Below, in pieces: positions 42,546-54,764 of a DNA stretch of 64,000 bases. This DNA comes from Stropharia rugosoannulata (taxonomy: Eukaryota; Basidiomycota; Agaricomycetes; Agaricales; Strophariaceae): the NCBI GenBank assembly GCA_028532985.1, contig JANCIK010000007.1:2170001-2234000 (forward strand), given 5' to 3'. Positions within the stretch are counted from its first letter, which is position 1. The number at the start of each line of letters is the position of its first letter. The notes beneath the pieces are model-generated. The model searched no databases. It was not told where the DNA came from and saw nothing but the letters and a program-made list of their open reading frames with translations. The position numbers and the translations under genes were made by a program.

Positions 42546-43443
42546 GCAGTAAGCCACTCGCGGCTCGTGCTTGCGAACGCACTAACGTTCCCGCCCTATA
42601 ACATGCACGACATTAGCATGATCTTTCTCATGCTGCAGCAGCAGGCCTCGTCTTGCAGTTACCGTGGTTTGGGTGTGGTTTCACCTAGTACGTCGTGTAG
42701 TCTGTTATAGCAACGTCGCGCTGTCCTGATATTCTTGCAAGTACATGCCCGTAGGCGGCAGACGGTGAGTGGGGAGCTTATGAGGCAAGACTTGTGGTTT
42801 GTATAAGGAGCAAGTGCGAGTGTAAGCCCGATCCGTGTGTCATGAATATGATGAGTGATGGGCTGACGAGCTGATGAGTGCAGGATGCGGAGCGGGGCCG
42901 GCAAAGCTAGAACGGGGCAGGAGAAGATGAAGCAGGCCGGGGGAAGATGGGGCAGAGCGGACGAGGAATCAGGCGCATCAGCAGAGGCGGGTGAGGATCT
43001 GATTCTCGGAGGGGCACGCGCAGACCAGGGCGGACTGCGAGAGTGAGAAGGGGCGAGGACAAGGACGCAGTAGGGAGGAGAGGCAGGCGAACAGGCCTGG
43101 CATGATGAGACTGCTGGTGCACGAGGTGCGCAATAGATCAGATGGCGGACAGCGCGGGGATGAGTGTGCGAAAGAAGTCTGGGCTGGGGGCATGATGGGA
43201 TAATATGACACACGAGGCCGCCGTGTAGCAAGGGTGTGCGCATGGCTTCCACCACTGGCAGCAGTTTTGACCGCCTCTAGATAGACTTCTATGTCACTAC
43301 GGGCCCACCTAAGAAGCCTGAAATTGACGTTCAATCGGATCCCGTATTGATTATGGGCAATCTGCTCGAGATGGATGGAGGGTCGGTTGCAACCCTCGTC
43401 TTTGAATGATTACGTCAAGATGATATGGAGGTGATTGTGTGAT

Positions 43444-43735
43444 TTCACCTCTGCCTTGGATTGTGATGATATCGTCTTTCTCCTGAGATTACGTGATGTC
43501 CCTCCTTAGATTTCTATGCAACATAGAAATCTATGTTCCTGCTGTGATTCTCATGAGCTCCCAATCAAACGGACGGTAGGCGATGGTGATGATACTTTCT
43601 GTCTCCTGAGATTGCGTGATGTTACTTCTCCCTTAGTATCATATTTTCTATGTCGCAATCCATATATTGCCGCTATGACTTACAGCGTGAATGACTCATG
43701 AGCTCCCAAGCAAACGGATGGTAGGCGGTAAAGAT
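43444..43735 (+). repeat. Tandem duplication, about 147-bp unit
   Basis: Two units share GATGATA.C.TTCT.TCTCCTGAGATT.CGTGATGT, a TTTCTATG block and CTCATGAGCTCCCAA.CAAACGGA.GGTAGGCG. Between them the first unit has a local palindrome (AGATTTCTATG..CATAGAAATCT). Confidence 0.75.
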
Positions 43736-43829
43736 CAACAATTATTAAATTTTCAAGGAGCGTAGCATAGATACAAGAAAGGAATATGATATGACAAGAT
43801 ACTGGTATACGCAGTCGATCGCCGGCAAG

Positions 43830-44035
43830 ACAAGTTACAATCTACCCAAAAATTGACTAACCCGACGGCTCAGTGTCCATTCCATCGTGCTGAGGAGGCG
43901 GCATATGCTGGGGATGGGACGGACGGCGATCAACAAGTTACAATCTAGCCAAAATTTGACTAACCCGACGGCTCAGCGTCTATTCCATTGTGCTTCGGAG
44001 GAGGAGGCATATGCTGGGGATGGGGCGGATAGTGA
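43830..44035 (-). repeat. Tandem duplication of a gene's 3' end
   Basis: 43830-43930 repeats as 43931-44030: CAAGTTACAATCTA.CCAAAA, TTGACTAACCCGACGGCTCA, CATATGCTGGGGATGG. The inner copy carries the last codons of the gene ending at 43960 (HNGIDAEPSG); the outer copy duplicates them downstream of its stop. Confidence 0.8.
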
Positions 44036-45127
44036 CCGAATGGAGGATACATCATCGGAGGGCCTTGATTCGGCCAGAAGTTCCCGTTCGGGTGACCAGG
44101 ATAAGTAGGGCCGGTAGCGCCAGGCAAGGTCGAAGCGGAGCTCGACGAAGGAGGGGGGTACCAAATTTGGGAATGAGCATGGGGCCCATATGGCGTAGCA
44201 TGTGGAAACTGAGAGGCGTAGTTGGATGGAGCAGGCTGATAATAGCCTTCAGGGTAGCCGGGGATGGCAGCATGCGCTGACTGGCGCATCAGGTGGCTCG
44301 GCTGTTGCTCCATCGTTAAATGCTGGAGCGGCGGCATCGCGTGGTGAGCCTGAAGTGGCAGTGACATTGCGGCGTGGTGCGGGTGGTGCAATGGTGGAGG
44401 CATCGCGTCCTGAGGTGGGCGCGGCGATGGCGCAGATGCCGGTTGGAGCACTGTCGCCCCAGTGCCTTCCCGATGATGCAGTACTTCAGCGTTGGCGCTT
44501 TGGGGAGCCGGTTTTGAGTCCTGAGCGGTCGTCGCGATCTGGTCAAGGGGACCTCCAAACAACATTTCGGCAACGACGTTGGCGGCATTCGCCTCCTTGT
44601 CGACGGCTGAAGAACGGGGTGCTTCGATAACGACCGAGGTAGATGACGTTGCCAGCGACTCTTCAAGGACTTCTTTCTTCTCGGAGAGCCCGATAACCGG
44701 ACAGTCGCCTTGAGCCCTCGTCTGGCGACGGTTTGGCTGCTTTGTTGCGGCTTGAAGTATTTGATTAGCTATGTTACTTGGTTCACAAATTACAGCAGTA
44801 CGCTTACCTGGTATCTTTTTACCAAGCTTCTGCACAGACGCCTTACTTCTCAGATTGAGGGGGGAACGAGGGATTGAAATGATCTCCCTGTCAGAGCCGG
44901 AATACTGAGGAGATCCCTCGAGTGACTTGGAATAAGGAGAGTCCTGGGGTTCGTTTTTGAAGTGAACTTTGGGAGGATGCTTCGCTGTCTTCTTCGGGGC
45001 CTTGGGCGTCTCTACTTCTTCGCTGGCGTCACTCACAACGAGAGGCCTGTCTTCATCTGACGAGCTTTCCGCCTCCTCAGCTTGCTGTAAAGCTCTCTTC
45101 TGGGCCGTGCGGGAGGGTGCCTTGGAA

Positions 45128-46180
45128 CATCAGGAAAATCACTTTTTGGAAAAGAGACTTTTTGAGACATCTATGTGTCTCTTGGGAAATTTAGTGTCTT
45201 TTTGAGACATCAATATGTCTTTTGGTGAATTTTTTGTCTTTTTTATACTTTTAAAGGTCTCCTAGAGACTTTAGGGAAATATGTAATTCTTCCAATGTCT
45301 TTTTAGGTCTTTTTATGTCTTTTAAAGTCTTTCAATTTTTCTAAGCATTTAAATGTATTGGTGTAATTGTGTAAATCTTTTTATGTCTCTGAAAGATATT
45401 AAAAATGTCTTATAAAGTGTATTAAAAAGCTACAAAAAGACTCAAAAAGACATTTAAAGACATTAAAACCTGGGAAAAAATTGACTTATAAATAGCTATT
45501 GTTAACCATTACTTATAATCTACATTGTAGGTCTTATATAAAATACATCTGAACATGACTAAATTCAATGACTTGTGGTGTAACAAATTAATGTAGTCTA
45601 GAGCATTACCATCATATTTGACCTGCAGTGAGTCTATATACACAGGCACATGGTGTAGGGGAAAGTATGCTGGTTTTAAGTCATGCATGAAGCTGTTGGT
45701 TCAATTCCTGGCAAATGCAAATTATTTCCACAACATAAGTTCCTCTTCCCATTGTACCCAAGTTGATGTGATGGTTTATTTACCATTGTATGGCTATGTA
45801 ATGTGCTGACTAATATAGTTACTTCATAACAAATCTTAAGTACAATTTAAATATATCTAATTACCTACTTACAAACACTTACAAATACAATCTAATCTAT
45901 GTAGTAGTGATTTGGCTAAGATGAGGTCATGTTTTTAATGTTTTTATAAAGCAAAATTGTGACATTAAAAGACATTTAGAGACATCTAGAGACATTATGA
46001 ACACATAAAAAGACATTAAAGAGACTCCCAGAGACATAAAAAAGTCTTTAAAAGTTTGATACCTGGAGACTTTGCTTTTTAAGTCTCCTAGAGACCCAGG
46101 TCTCCTGGGGTCTTTTTAAGTCTTTTTAAGTCTTTTTAAAAATTTAAAAGACTTTTTTCAAAAAAGTCTTTTTCCTGATG
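45128..46180. mobile_element. AT-rich MITE-like element, 1053 bp, inserted in an exon
   Basis: Ends are CATCAGGAAAATCAC (left) and, on the reverse strand, CATCAGGAAAAAGAC (right). AA lies outside each end (45126-45127, 46181-46182). The interior is strongly AT-rich with dozens of AGACAT/AGTCTTTT words on one side and their complements on the other, so each strand can fold back. It contains a tRNA-like patch at 45643-45716. Removing it with one AA restores the reading frame of the host gene (HTHRAS-KAPSRTAQK). Confidence 0.75.
45643..45716 (+). other. tRNA-like sequence (possible SINE/Pol III relic)
   Basis: TGGTGTAGGGG resembles a Pol III A box, and GGTTCAATTCC, about 45 bp downstream, fits the B-box consensus GGTTCRANNCC. 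A T arm can pair only with wobbles, the acceptor arm has two mismatches, and the anticodon arm is unclear. A functional tRNA is unlikely. Confidence 0.3.
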
Positions 46181-48959
46181 AAGCACGATGGGTATGCGAT
46201 GACGAAGGGGGTTTGCAGCGCGGGGGTCCCTTGCGATCTTCGTTCTGGTTGCTGTCGAGGAACTTGCGACGGCCGAAAGCATGAGGTGACGTGGAGTCCG
46301 GAGGAACGCCGAAAATCACAGGATGGCTTTTCGGAACCGCTAACACAGAGCATTAGTGTTATGACGTTTATGCGACTCAGTAAATTCTTACCTGAAGAGT
46401 ACCTCTTCTCGATATGAAGAGGGTAGACAGGATGGTCAAATGCAGCCAGAAGCTGCATACGAGCGGGGATCTTCAAAATCGCAATGCCTTTAGACGTACT
46501 TTTCCTGCTGCCATCATCGCAGGGAAACGATACATCTTCCGGCCAGTTGACGAGGACACAACCGGCCTCAGCGACTATTTGTGGGAGACCCTTCCAGTGA
46601 AGAGAGGAACCCTTAGTTAAAACTATATCATGTTTTGCTGTATGGTGGTGTCAGACAAAGGTTGAGTAGATAGATCATCACTGTTACATACCGGCTAATG
46701 CAATAAATCTTTCCTTCAACTCCGCAAGAACATTTGAGTCTCCTCCAGCACCAGTGGACGTTGATGAATCCTTGGATTTGATGATTGACGCATTAGGAAT
46801 GGTATTAGAACTACCTGCAATCGCGCTGCTGGCCTGCATGTCCTCAGGCGGGAAATATTCCTCCGTTATACGCTTTGACAAACGATCACTGTTATGAGGC
46901 AGATCGTTAGTCAATCTTCTCCGTTGAGTTTAAGACAGTAAACTTACTATACGTGCGTTTTCATTTGACCAAGTGTTATGTGGTCCGTTGAGCGAAAGCA
47001 ATCAAGGAAAAACTACAAGTTAAGATATCAGAGACAAACACTAATGGAGGTTCCGATTCCAACTTACATCTGTTGCCGCATTGCTTGCCACAATTTGGGC
47101 GAGATTCTGGTCTTGGTTGACGACGCCGCCAACAGTGATGCAAATGGTTTCAAATCCATATAGATTAGACGCATGTCGAATCTGTCGAGTGATGAATTTA
47201 GCCCACGGCAAGATGGTATCGACTCTAGTGCATCTGCGTACGTACCAAATTATCAAACTTGTCTACGTGCTTCTTGAACTCACGCGCTCGCTTCGAAACA
47301 GACATCTCTCCGTCAGACAGGAGGCGAAGACGATGCCATGTGCGTAGAATCTCATCGAACGAATCCGGTTTGGCGGCCTTGAAGCTCTCGTAGCATGCAG
47401 ATATGATGGATTTGTCAGGTACTGCACCCGCTGCGATCATTTCTATTTTTAGTCTCTATTTATGCCTCTGAAAGTTATGTTTACTTACAGACGGTCCGGT
47501 CCTCTGGAGGCAGACGTCCAAGCTCGCTCTCTCGTCGTGCCTCGAAGAATCCTTGATATATGTTCCATGAGCTAGTAGCTCGAGTTTTCTTGACGTCCCA
47601 ACGCTCAATGATCTGTACCGGAGTCAACCCAGTCCTCTCACTAATGCTCTTGAGAACCGCATCCAGCTCGTCAAATCCATTGTGCAAAGCATCACGCGAA
47701 GAATTCGACAAACGGCCAACAGTTGGCGACTGATCCAGGAAACTGTCTGGTGGATTGCGGGCCGGTTCATCGGAGACGGTACTAGCGCCCCGCCCTTTTA
47801 ACCCCGCAGCATCCGATTCCGTGCTCCCCTGGTCTTTCGATGTACTGTTACTTTTGGTTGCCTTCGCTCCGGCATTGGGTCCCTGAGTATCCTGGAGTGT
47901 ATCAGGTGCTTTCTGCAACGAAGGCACTAGGCTAGATGCGGTATGCGGAATGGCGTCCGGCAGGAATGGGGTGCGAGCAGCGGTAGCATTGGAGGACCAA
48001 GATATGGGTGCTTCGGATTGGACAACTGACTTGGACGACTCCGTGAATTGGACTGCACCCCCCGGTGCCTCTGGTGGTGGGGCTGGTGGGGCATACTGCG
48101 CAGAAAAGACATTACTCAACGGATTCGGGCCTTCCGTGGGCATGATTGAACCATTATTGTGCTGCATGGGATGATTATGATAGAGAAAGCCTTGCGCTGG
48201 GACGTATGGCATTTGGTAGGGCTGAAAGGAGTATGGTTGATACGCAATGGGCCCCGACTGTCCGTTGTAATTGACTGCGCTGGTGGGATTATACATCGCT
48301 CCGGATGACATTCGAAGGGGATTCACAGGCCCCAGAGACTCTGAGCGACTGCCAGAGTCACTAACAGATCCCTGCAATTCCGCGCGATCAGCTGTCGAAT
48401 GAATACGGGACCAAATTAGTTACCAACTCAAGAACGTTCAGTATGAGCACGTACCTTTCGCGTCAGATGAAGTAAGATTGTCAGGTTTCCGAATAGGTCA
48501 TTTTGCGACCGCAGGCTCTGCTAGTAGCATATGTATTGAGGGTGAATTCGACCGTATAGAAATAGTTACTCACTACAATCGGATTCTCCTGCAGGAGGGG
48601 CCGCGGCACTTGCGTTGCTGCGAGGACTTGTAGACAAAGGAGCCACATTTGAGTTGTGTCCTGCATCCAAAGCGCGTTTTGCGAGAGAACGAAGCTTGTA
48701 TGGACTAGTGTGCGGAGTGCGGTCGGAAGAGGGTACACGCTTGCGTTTTTTCCGAGACGGAGAGGTAGTGGGCGTATTTGGCGCTGAACCAGGAGCTGAG
48801 GTAGGCGATGACTGCGCGACATGGTGCTTTTCTTCGATGCGTGAAAGAGCTTCTTCTTCTTCTTGGGTTAACACGAAGGTATCCTCCATATCGTACGCGC
48901 TTTGAGCCAGTGAATCGCTTTGCCCAACCTGTTTACCATTCATCTGTAGCGAGAGCATT

Positions 48960-49720
48960 ACTCGATGTTCTCAGACACAGACACAGGATAACGGCTTACC
49001 AGAATTTTACTGAGGATTTGTACAGGGCACGATCAAGGCGCGATGACGTTGCTTAAGAAAGAATCCTCAACAGAGAGTTCTGCGGTCGTGCTTGAACTCA
49101 TAGTGCAACAATTGACAGCAGTCTGGATTCAAATTTGATGTTCGGTCATCTGTAGTAAATCAATTACTGCAGCTCAAATTCACCATCTGACAGGGCTGGC
49201 ACGATAGAATTCTCACTATATATCGGAAGATGTTAGTCGTTGCTAAGAAGACCATGGTACAAGACCTACATGCCTGCTGAGTAATCTTCTTGATTTACAC
49301 GCCATGCATTATATCCTCTGTTTCACTAGAATCTTTGTCCTGAGCACTGAGCAGAACAAATCAGGCTCAAAAAGGTCCACTGACTGAAAGTAAAAGTAAG
49401 TTTTATTTGAGCTTGATGATGGACCCATATTGTACAATGTGCATTGGGTACTATGCAGCGCAGCTACATCCCTTACTGATCCACAGAACACCGTTGCGTC
49501 TGACGGAAATCACCCTACACGTCTGTATCCGACATCGTGAAGTGTCTCAATGGCGAGCCGCGATAGCGATTCGCAGAAAGACCTAGGTCTCTGATAGGAT
49601 CCCGCATATCATTGGCAACTGTACGTGCTTCGGACTTCCCGTGAACATGCCGCTAATTCTAATTCTTCTAACTTAACTACGTTCTTTGGATGTCTACTCT
49701 CAATCACCCCATTTACCCCG
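48960..49720. other. Intergenic between divergent genes
   Basis: Separates the minus-strand gene starting at 48958 from the MYND gene starting at 49724. No exon or repeat seen. CCATTTACCCCGGCG precedes the MYND start. Confidence 0.4.
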
Positions 49721-49723
49721 GCG

Positions 49724-50487
49724 ATGGCATCCTCGTCTGATGCTTCACTCACTGCTCTCAGCAAATTTTGCGGAAATCCTCAATGCCATTCGCTCTTGGA
49801 AAAAATCCGTGTTTGTGCGGTATGTCGCTCTCGCTCTTACTGTGTAAGTCATAACTTCATACAATTTCGGCGACAACTTGCTTACTCCGTCGCAAATTTT
49901 AGTCTAAATTGTGTCAGGCAGCGGACTGGATTGTCCACCGCGAGTTTTGCTCTCCAGTTGACGGCCTGAGTTCTAGTGCCACTCTCATCAGAGCCTACGC
50001 GAGGAAACATCAGAATATGTTCATCACTTTAGCGCTTGAACATATGCAGTTCGCGTCCAAATTCTCCCCACTTCGAGGGGACGACCGCCTCGCCTTTCTT
50101 CCCCTTTCTCAGGCACAATATTTACACATCAAGCTGCACCGTCGCACGGACATTACTGGACGCGTGCGTGTACCGCGTTACAATAGGATTGCATTTGCAT
50201 CTGCTGAGCTCCGAAATGCAAGCCTTCTTCCGACTCATGCAGCAATTCGCCGCCGTCTTGTAGAGAGATTCCCTGCTGTCATCCTCGGATACAGCATTGT
50301 CGATCGATCCCTTTCTCTCGATTCGCCGCAGATGATCACTACCTACACTCATCCATTTCGTTGGCCTGAGACCTCTATTTTCGAGGGGCGCATAGGACTC
50401 GGCATCCCCAAAATTGTTAGCATCATCTCTTTAATGGAATGGTACTTTATGCACGAGACCGGTAATTTACAGGATCAAATACAATAA
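49724..50487 (+). CDS. MYND-type zinc finger protein
   Basis: Exons 49724-49843 and 49903-50487 join in frame (705 nt, 234 aa); the 59-nt intron has GTAAGT and TTTTAG. The N-terminus carries a complete MYND finger: FCGNPQC, VCAVC, SYC/SKLC (spanning the splice), then HREFC, giving the family's Cys7-His spacing with the final HX3C. MYND fingers bind proline-rich peptides in partner proteins. The rest (LIRAYARKHQNMFITLALE ... WPETSIFEGRIGLGIPKIV) matches no domain I know. The next in-frame upstream codons have no ATG, so 49724 is the start. It appears intact, one of the few such genes here. Confidence 0.85.
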
Positions 50488-50659
50488 ATGTTGTCATAAT
50501 TACATTTGTATGTTCAAGGTACATAGCTCGCATATGTAGGATGAATCATGATTGTTTCTGTATCATAATTCATCTACCAGAGATCATTGAAATATTTAAC
50601 TTGACATAACTTCCCGTAATCTTGTACTGTAAGTCTGTACACCACAACTGCTGCTATAA

Positions 50660-52061
50660 AATTGCATGTGAGCTCGGACCGACAACTGCGGCATTGGAAA
50701 CTGCCGTCACTTTACCGCTCCCCGTCAGTACGTCAGAGTTGCCAGGGGCTCGCGAATGTCTTTACTGCCCCACAGTCGGTGCCACCGCCCTTGCGAATCT
50801 TTGTAGGATTTACAAAGGGAAGGCATTTGAACTGCAGTTTCAAAGCCGTCGTTATTACATAAATGGTATTTCAAAGGGTGAGTGCGTTCTACCTCTTTTA
50901 CATATCGCTAACAGGATGAGCTCGAGCCCGGCTGCCCAGTGCACTTGCCACTTGACCGCTGGAGATGTTATCGTCTATTTTTGTCACTATGGTAAGCGAT
51001 ATATCATTGAACATTGCTTTATGTCGACGTTGATTAGTAATTGATGATCTTGCTTACTTGGTAGGATGCCACCTTTCCACCTCAAACAATGGGTCCGACG
51101 AAGTGATTTCTGTTGCTAGCAAGTCGCATTATCCTTCTCCAGTGTGTATACTGTGCTAACCTTGCTTTACCAGGACCTGGTTGTCTCACTCATGACGTCC
51201 ATGGCCCCGGAGCACGAGGCTGCGTCCTCCACCATCAAGCCCCCAGCCCATCCGACACCATTGTCAGCAGCATGGGTTCGACGCTGCGCAACATCAATGG
51301 ACAATCGAGTCCGCCTCGACCTCGTAATCCGCCTTCCAGGGCGCGGACCCGTGTTAAAAAGAGAATCAGAGTGGTCATTGAAGTCTCCGACTTGTCAGAA
51401 TCAGGTAAGCTTCCATCACTCTTTGCAATAGCAAGAACTGGTACTACGCCGCCACCCAGGTCAATCCTCAGGCCAAAAAAGTCCTTTACCTCCCACTACT
51501 GCACCAACGTTGCAATCCGCAGGCTCCGTCTCAAACCCCATCTCGTCCACTACTGTGCCGACGGAGCTGCGATCGCAAGGGCCCGTCCCCAGCCCCATCC
51601 CGTCCCCTCGTGCCCCACTGTTGCCGAGCTCGCGTTCACTCGAAGGGACAGCAGAGTGGACCATCCCAGGTATCGTTGAGCCACCTTCAACACCAGTCCC
51701 AACAGTCATTGGAATACCTATCGATCTGGAGGATGTTGATGACTGGGTAAACGAACCTGAGATCCCCGAGGATATTGATTATGAACAGGACGCTGCCACA
51801 GAAGTTGATCTCGAAGCCTTCACTGCGCGCAATGCGGCTGACAACCTCTCCTTCGAGGGCGCTAACGACGTGGATGACGCGGACGACAACTATAGCACAA
51901 CGGCCGAGCGTGCGGACGATTCGGATATTGATGATCTGGTGCCGCCGCAATTCGACTACTCACTGAGCTACCAGCCCATCGAAGACCACGAGTATTGGTC
52001 TCTGGACATGCAGAGAAATGCCTTAGGTGGGGAGACCGAAGAAGAATACAACGAACACTGA
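50660..52061 (+). CDS. Hypothetical multi-exon gene with acidic C-terminus
   Basis: An early block, TSELPGARECLYCP ... LCRIYKGKAFELQFQSRRYY, ends INGISK at a GTGAGT donor near 50878. It continues in phase as DELEPGCPVHLPLDRWRCYR after an acceptor near 50916, then FLSL at a GTAAGC donor near 50992. The following exon reaches a TAG at 51115-51117 unless another junction is used. Later blocks are RTRVKKRIRVVIEVSDLSES (51345-51405) and a Pro/Ser then Asp/Glu-rich tail (IDLEDVDDWVNEPEIPEDID, TEEEYNEH, stop 52061). Whether these are one intact gene or two broken ones is unclear. Not recognised. Confidence 0.4.
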
Positions 52062-52065
52062 TCAT

Positions 52066-53100
52066 TCACCGATTTCTCCAAAGATGTTGTCCGGGGTCAT
52101 TTATTCCTGTACGGTAGCTAGCAGTAGCTTTTCTTTTGAAAAATTTCTTGAATAATGTCTTCATATGATTGACTTGACTTGTGAGCGACCCAAATCCGAC
52201 AAACGTCTCGTTATATACCTGAAGTATCTTGCACATTGAAGATCTCCAACACGAGATTGACCCAACCCCCCGACCCCTACCTCTGACGAGAGCCTCATGC
52301 GTTTGTTGAGCATGTCGCGATTGCGAAAATACGTTAGGGAGATTCAAATATTTACGACTCGAACATTTACGCGTCATGTTTTTCTGACGGCCATCACCAA
52401 GGCTACGGAAATTTCTACCTGATTCAAATTACAATTGTCCACATTGCCTTTTGAACAATTTGGTGTGTCTAAGAGTTGTTTGGTTTCAAAACAGTCCCTG
52501 GCTAAGAAACGACCACTGTTTAATGAGTGAGAATGAAGTCTCCATGAGTAAATCTCAATGTTTTGATAGTAATTTGGTCGGTACAATCATTTTGGTCCAT
52601 GTCTAGTATTTGAATGTAGTTTTTGTACATATACTTTACTTTATTTAATGAAGATTAGACATATCAGAAGCATGAGGGTAAGTATATATACACTTATATA
52701 TGTTTTATAGTCTATGAGAATTAAAGGTAACACCAAACCAATTACAACAGTATGCAAAGGTGTAGCTCTATCGTGAATCATACGCAAACACCTACCGTTC
52801 TGTAGTTTTTGTCTTACTTTTACTCAAAATTTATCAGACCACTGAGAAACCTATATTGTTCGAAAGATACAGCCCTCTGTTATTTTATTACGTAGCTATT
52901 ACTCTACAAAGTTATGTGGATGAGTTATAATGTAATTTTGAGTGTTCTGCATAATCTATTATTTGCATAGGTGCCTGATTCCTAATAAGGAATGATGGTT
53001 GATCGCGATCTTCTGTCGCTATGCACGATCACGCTATGTCGTCGTTGTGTCCAATTTGTGTCATCTCTATGTTCAAGCTATGGCCATTCGACTATAACAT
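52066..53100. other. AT-rich intergenic, no feature seen
   Basis: No supportable exon; many TATATA words near 52685-52710. I could not pair terminal repeats. Confidence 0.4.
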
Positions 53101-53103
53101 TGA

Positions 53104-53779
53104 TCAAGACTGATACATGAACTGTTTCTGTGAGTACATTTCTTTTACTTCCTTGAAATCTACCATAGCATAACAAAATATCTCTTCAACCCATTTTGCC
53201 AACGTAGACACTTCCTGAACAACCTGAGCCGCCCGGGCTTCTTCCTTCGCCATTCCTACCAGTGAGTATATTTCATTATGATAGCGATGGATTGATTTCT
53301 GAAGCTTCCCAATCCTCACGACCTGCTCATGAATAGGATCTTTGTCCCGACTCTCCAGGAAGGCGATACATATTTTCTCCGCATAAACGAAGCGCGATGG
53401 ACCGATCATCCGCTGTAGACGGCGGTACACTCGTTCGACACTGTCCATCCATGTCTGGAGTGGGGGAGGCGCGGAAGGTGCGCTATTCTCCCCTTCCCGT
53501 GATTTCTGCTGCCTACATTGCTGAATATTAGTACAGCGACTACATATGCTAAAAGCGTGGCATACTTATGATCTTGGTGCGCCTTTCTATATTCCTTTCG
53601 GCACTTCTTGTTTATTATCTTCTTATTCCTGTGCAAACAGAACAAAGTAAGGCATGTACAGCTCAATCATATGTCACTGTATTTGAATACTGAACATACA
53701 TCTCATAATGCTTTTTGCTTTTCAGTCTGTTAGCTTGTTTCTTCTTCTCATCGGTAAGATACATGCGAGGGCGTCCCAT
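53104..53779 (-). CDS. Small basic protein with MGRPR start, 183 aa
   Basis: Exons 53779-53700, 53638-53576 and 53512-53104 join to 552 nt in frame, with GT..AG borders. Start MGRPRMYLTDEKKKQANRLK, then HYEMNKKIINKKCRKEYRKA: a highly basic helix with bZIP-basic-region flavour (N-R-x-x-S/K-K) but no clear leucine zipper. Then a helical C-terminal half (VERVYRRLQRMIGPSRFVYA, AKWVEEIFCYAMVDFKEVKE). Likely nuclear and nucleic-acid binding by composition; this is inference. MGRPR-type basic proteins are common in mushrooms, function unknown. Intact. Confidence 0.65.
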
Positions 53780-54078
53780 CCTGATGGTAGTTCGGAAGAG
53801 AACAGAAGAGCGGCTCTGTCCCTCTGTCAGGCATCAAAAGTCGGATTCGCCTTTAGCAACACTACCTTTCTGTCAATTCGTAGTGAATCACGAACCATTT
53901 TAGGTTATATTGGTTGGATGGGTACGGTATTAATCCCCCTTCAAATCGCTTATGAATTCCCCAGCATCCATCCATCGCGATTCGCCTGCATCTCTGCTTG
54001 TTATACTCGCAAATATTCTAATGGCCTACTCGGTGCATACTTTATTCGTTTGTTGTTTTATGCGCTAATTCTTTCAGT

Positions 54079-54610
54079 AGGATACTCCAGAACACCTTGC
54101 TGAACAGTTGTCTTACATTGAAAACCTCGCACCTTACTATCGCTTGGCACGCGAAGAGAACGAGGAGAGCACCTTCATCGAGCGACTCTTTGATTCATGG
54201 TTTGTCCGCTGGCCCTTCAAGCTTCGACAATATAAAAAAATCAAGTACTTGAATGCGGCATTGAGAGATAAGCGAGAGGTATGCCTTATCTTTGTGACGG
54301 AGTGTTGACGAGCTCATCAGCTCTTCATATCTCTCAGTGGATTATGCATGAACTACAATTGAAGGCATCGAGCGCTCCCTATGGTCCTATGATGTGGACT
54401 TGGCCCACATACATGACCATTTGCGAGCGTCGACAAGGATTTCAGGCAAAGGTGCGCCGCATTTGAATTCTGTGATCATTGTTGCTGATTCTGTTGAAGA
54501 GAAAGTTTTGGACCGAGGTCGACTTTCGTAATGGACCGCGTCCACGTCCTCGCCCTCGAACTCTTTTCCAATGGGTCAACATCCAAGATACCCAGTCCAC
54601 ATCCCCGTGA
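54079..54610 (+). CDS. Hypothetical gene fragment
   Basis: Blocks: TPEHLAEQLSYIENLAPYYR, EESTFIERLFDSWFVRWPFK (like LSIFDEWFTQFP of the 27293 gene), ALRDKRE to a donor near 54280; then SQWIMHELQLKASSAPYGPM to a donor near 54451; then KFWTEVDFRNGPRPRPRPRT and LFQWVNIQDTQSTSP, stop 54608-54610. The start is not found; coding may begin upstream at 53890-54080. Much shorter than the 27293 relative and lacks its middle, so probably truncated. Confidence 0.4.
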
Positions 54611-54764
54611 CCTCACTAGATAACTCTGTAGTATCCTTAATTGTTCTTGCAAACTCGTAGCTACATAAATGTATCTGTTCTAATATCGATTCTATGTTGC
54701 TGCGCCGCCTTCTCAACATCGAGTGACTTGCATTGAGGCATAATCATGTATGATATATATATTG

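Larger units (their letters stand above)
38960..43440. other. Gene-poor repeat region
   Basis: No gene could be supported over about 4.5 kb. Short open stretches (for example 39150-39335, ending FADTLHDFGKFKQPEL) have no family match. Contents are R1 copy 3 at 40030-40870, the duplicated block at 42110-42545, and unpaired sequence. Confidence 0.5.
43960..48958 (-). pseudogene. Lineage-specific multi-exon gene interrupted by a 1053-bp element
   Basis: Minus strand. Exon blocks: 48958-48570 (MLSLQMNGKQVGQSD, DTFVLTQEEEEALSR, SRKKRKRVPSSDR); 48377-47487 (Pro/Tyr/Gln-rich, then LDAVLKSISERTGLTPVQII, WNIYQGFFEARRE); 47440-47246 (IISACYESFKAAKPDSFDEI); about 47200-47070 (LYGFETICITVGGVVNQDQN); 46914-46690; about 46620-46395 (HWKGLPQIVAEAGCVLVNWP, IPARMQLLAAFDHPVYPLHI); about 46346-46182 (PVIFGVPPDSTSPHAF to HTHRAS); and 45127-43960 (KAPSRTAQKRALQQAEE to stop). 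The family recurs in mushrooms; function unknown. The 45128-46180 element splits the last exon between HTHRAS and KAPSRTAQK; its exact removal restores the frame. The C-terminus is Pro/His/Met-rich. Confidence 0.6.

Noticed and set aside
42659..43255. 198-codon minus-strand frame
   Set aside because: No start context, no domain, Pro/Ser/Arg-rich by composition; competing frames are equally open.
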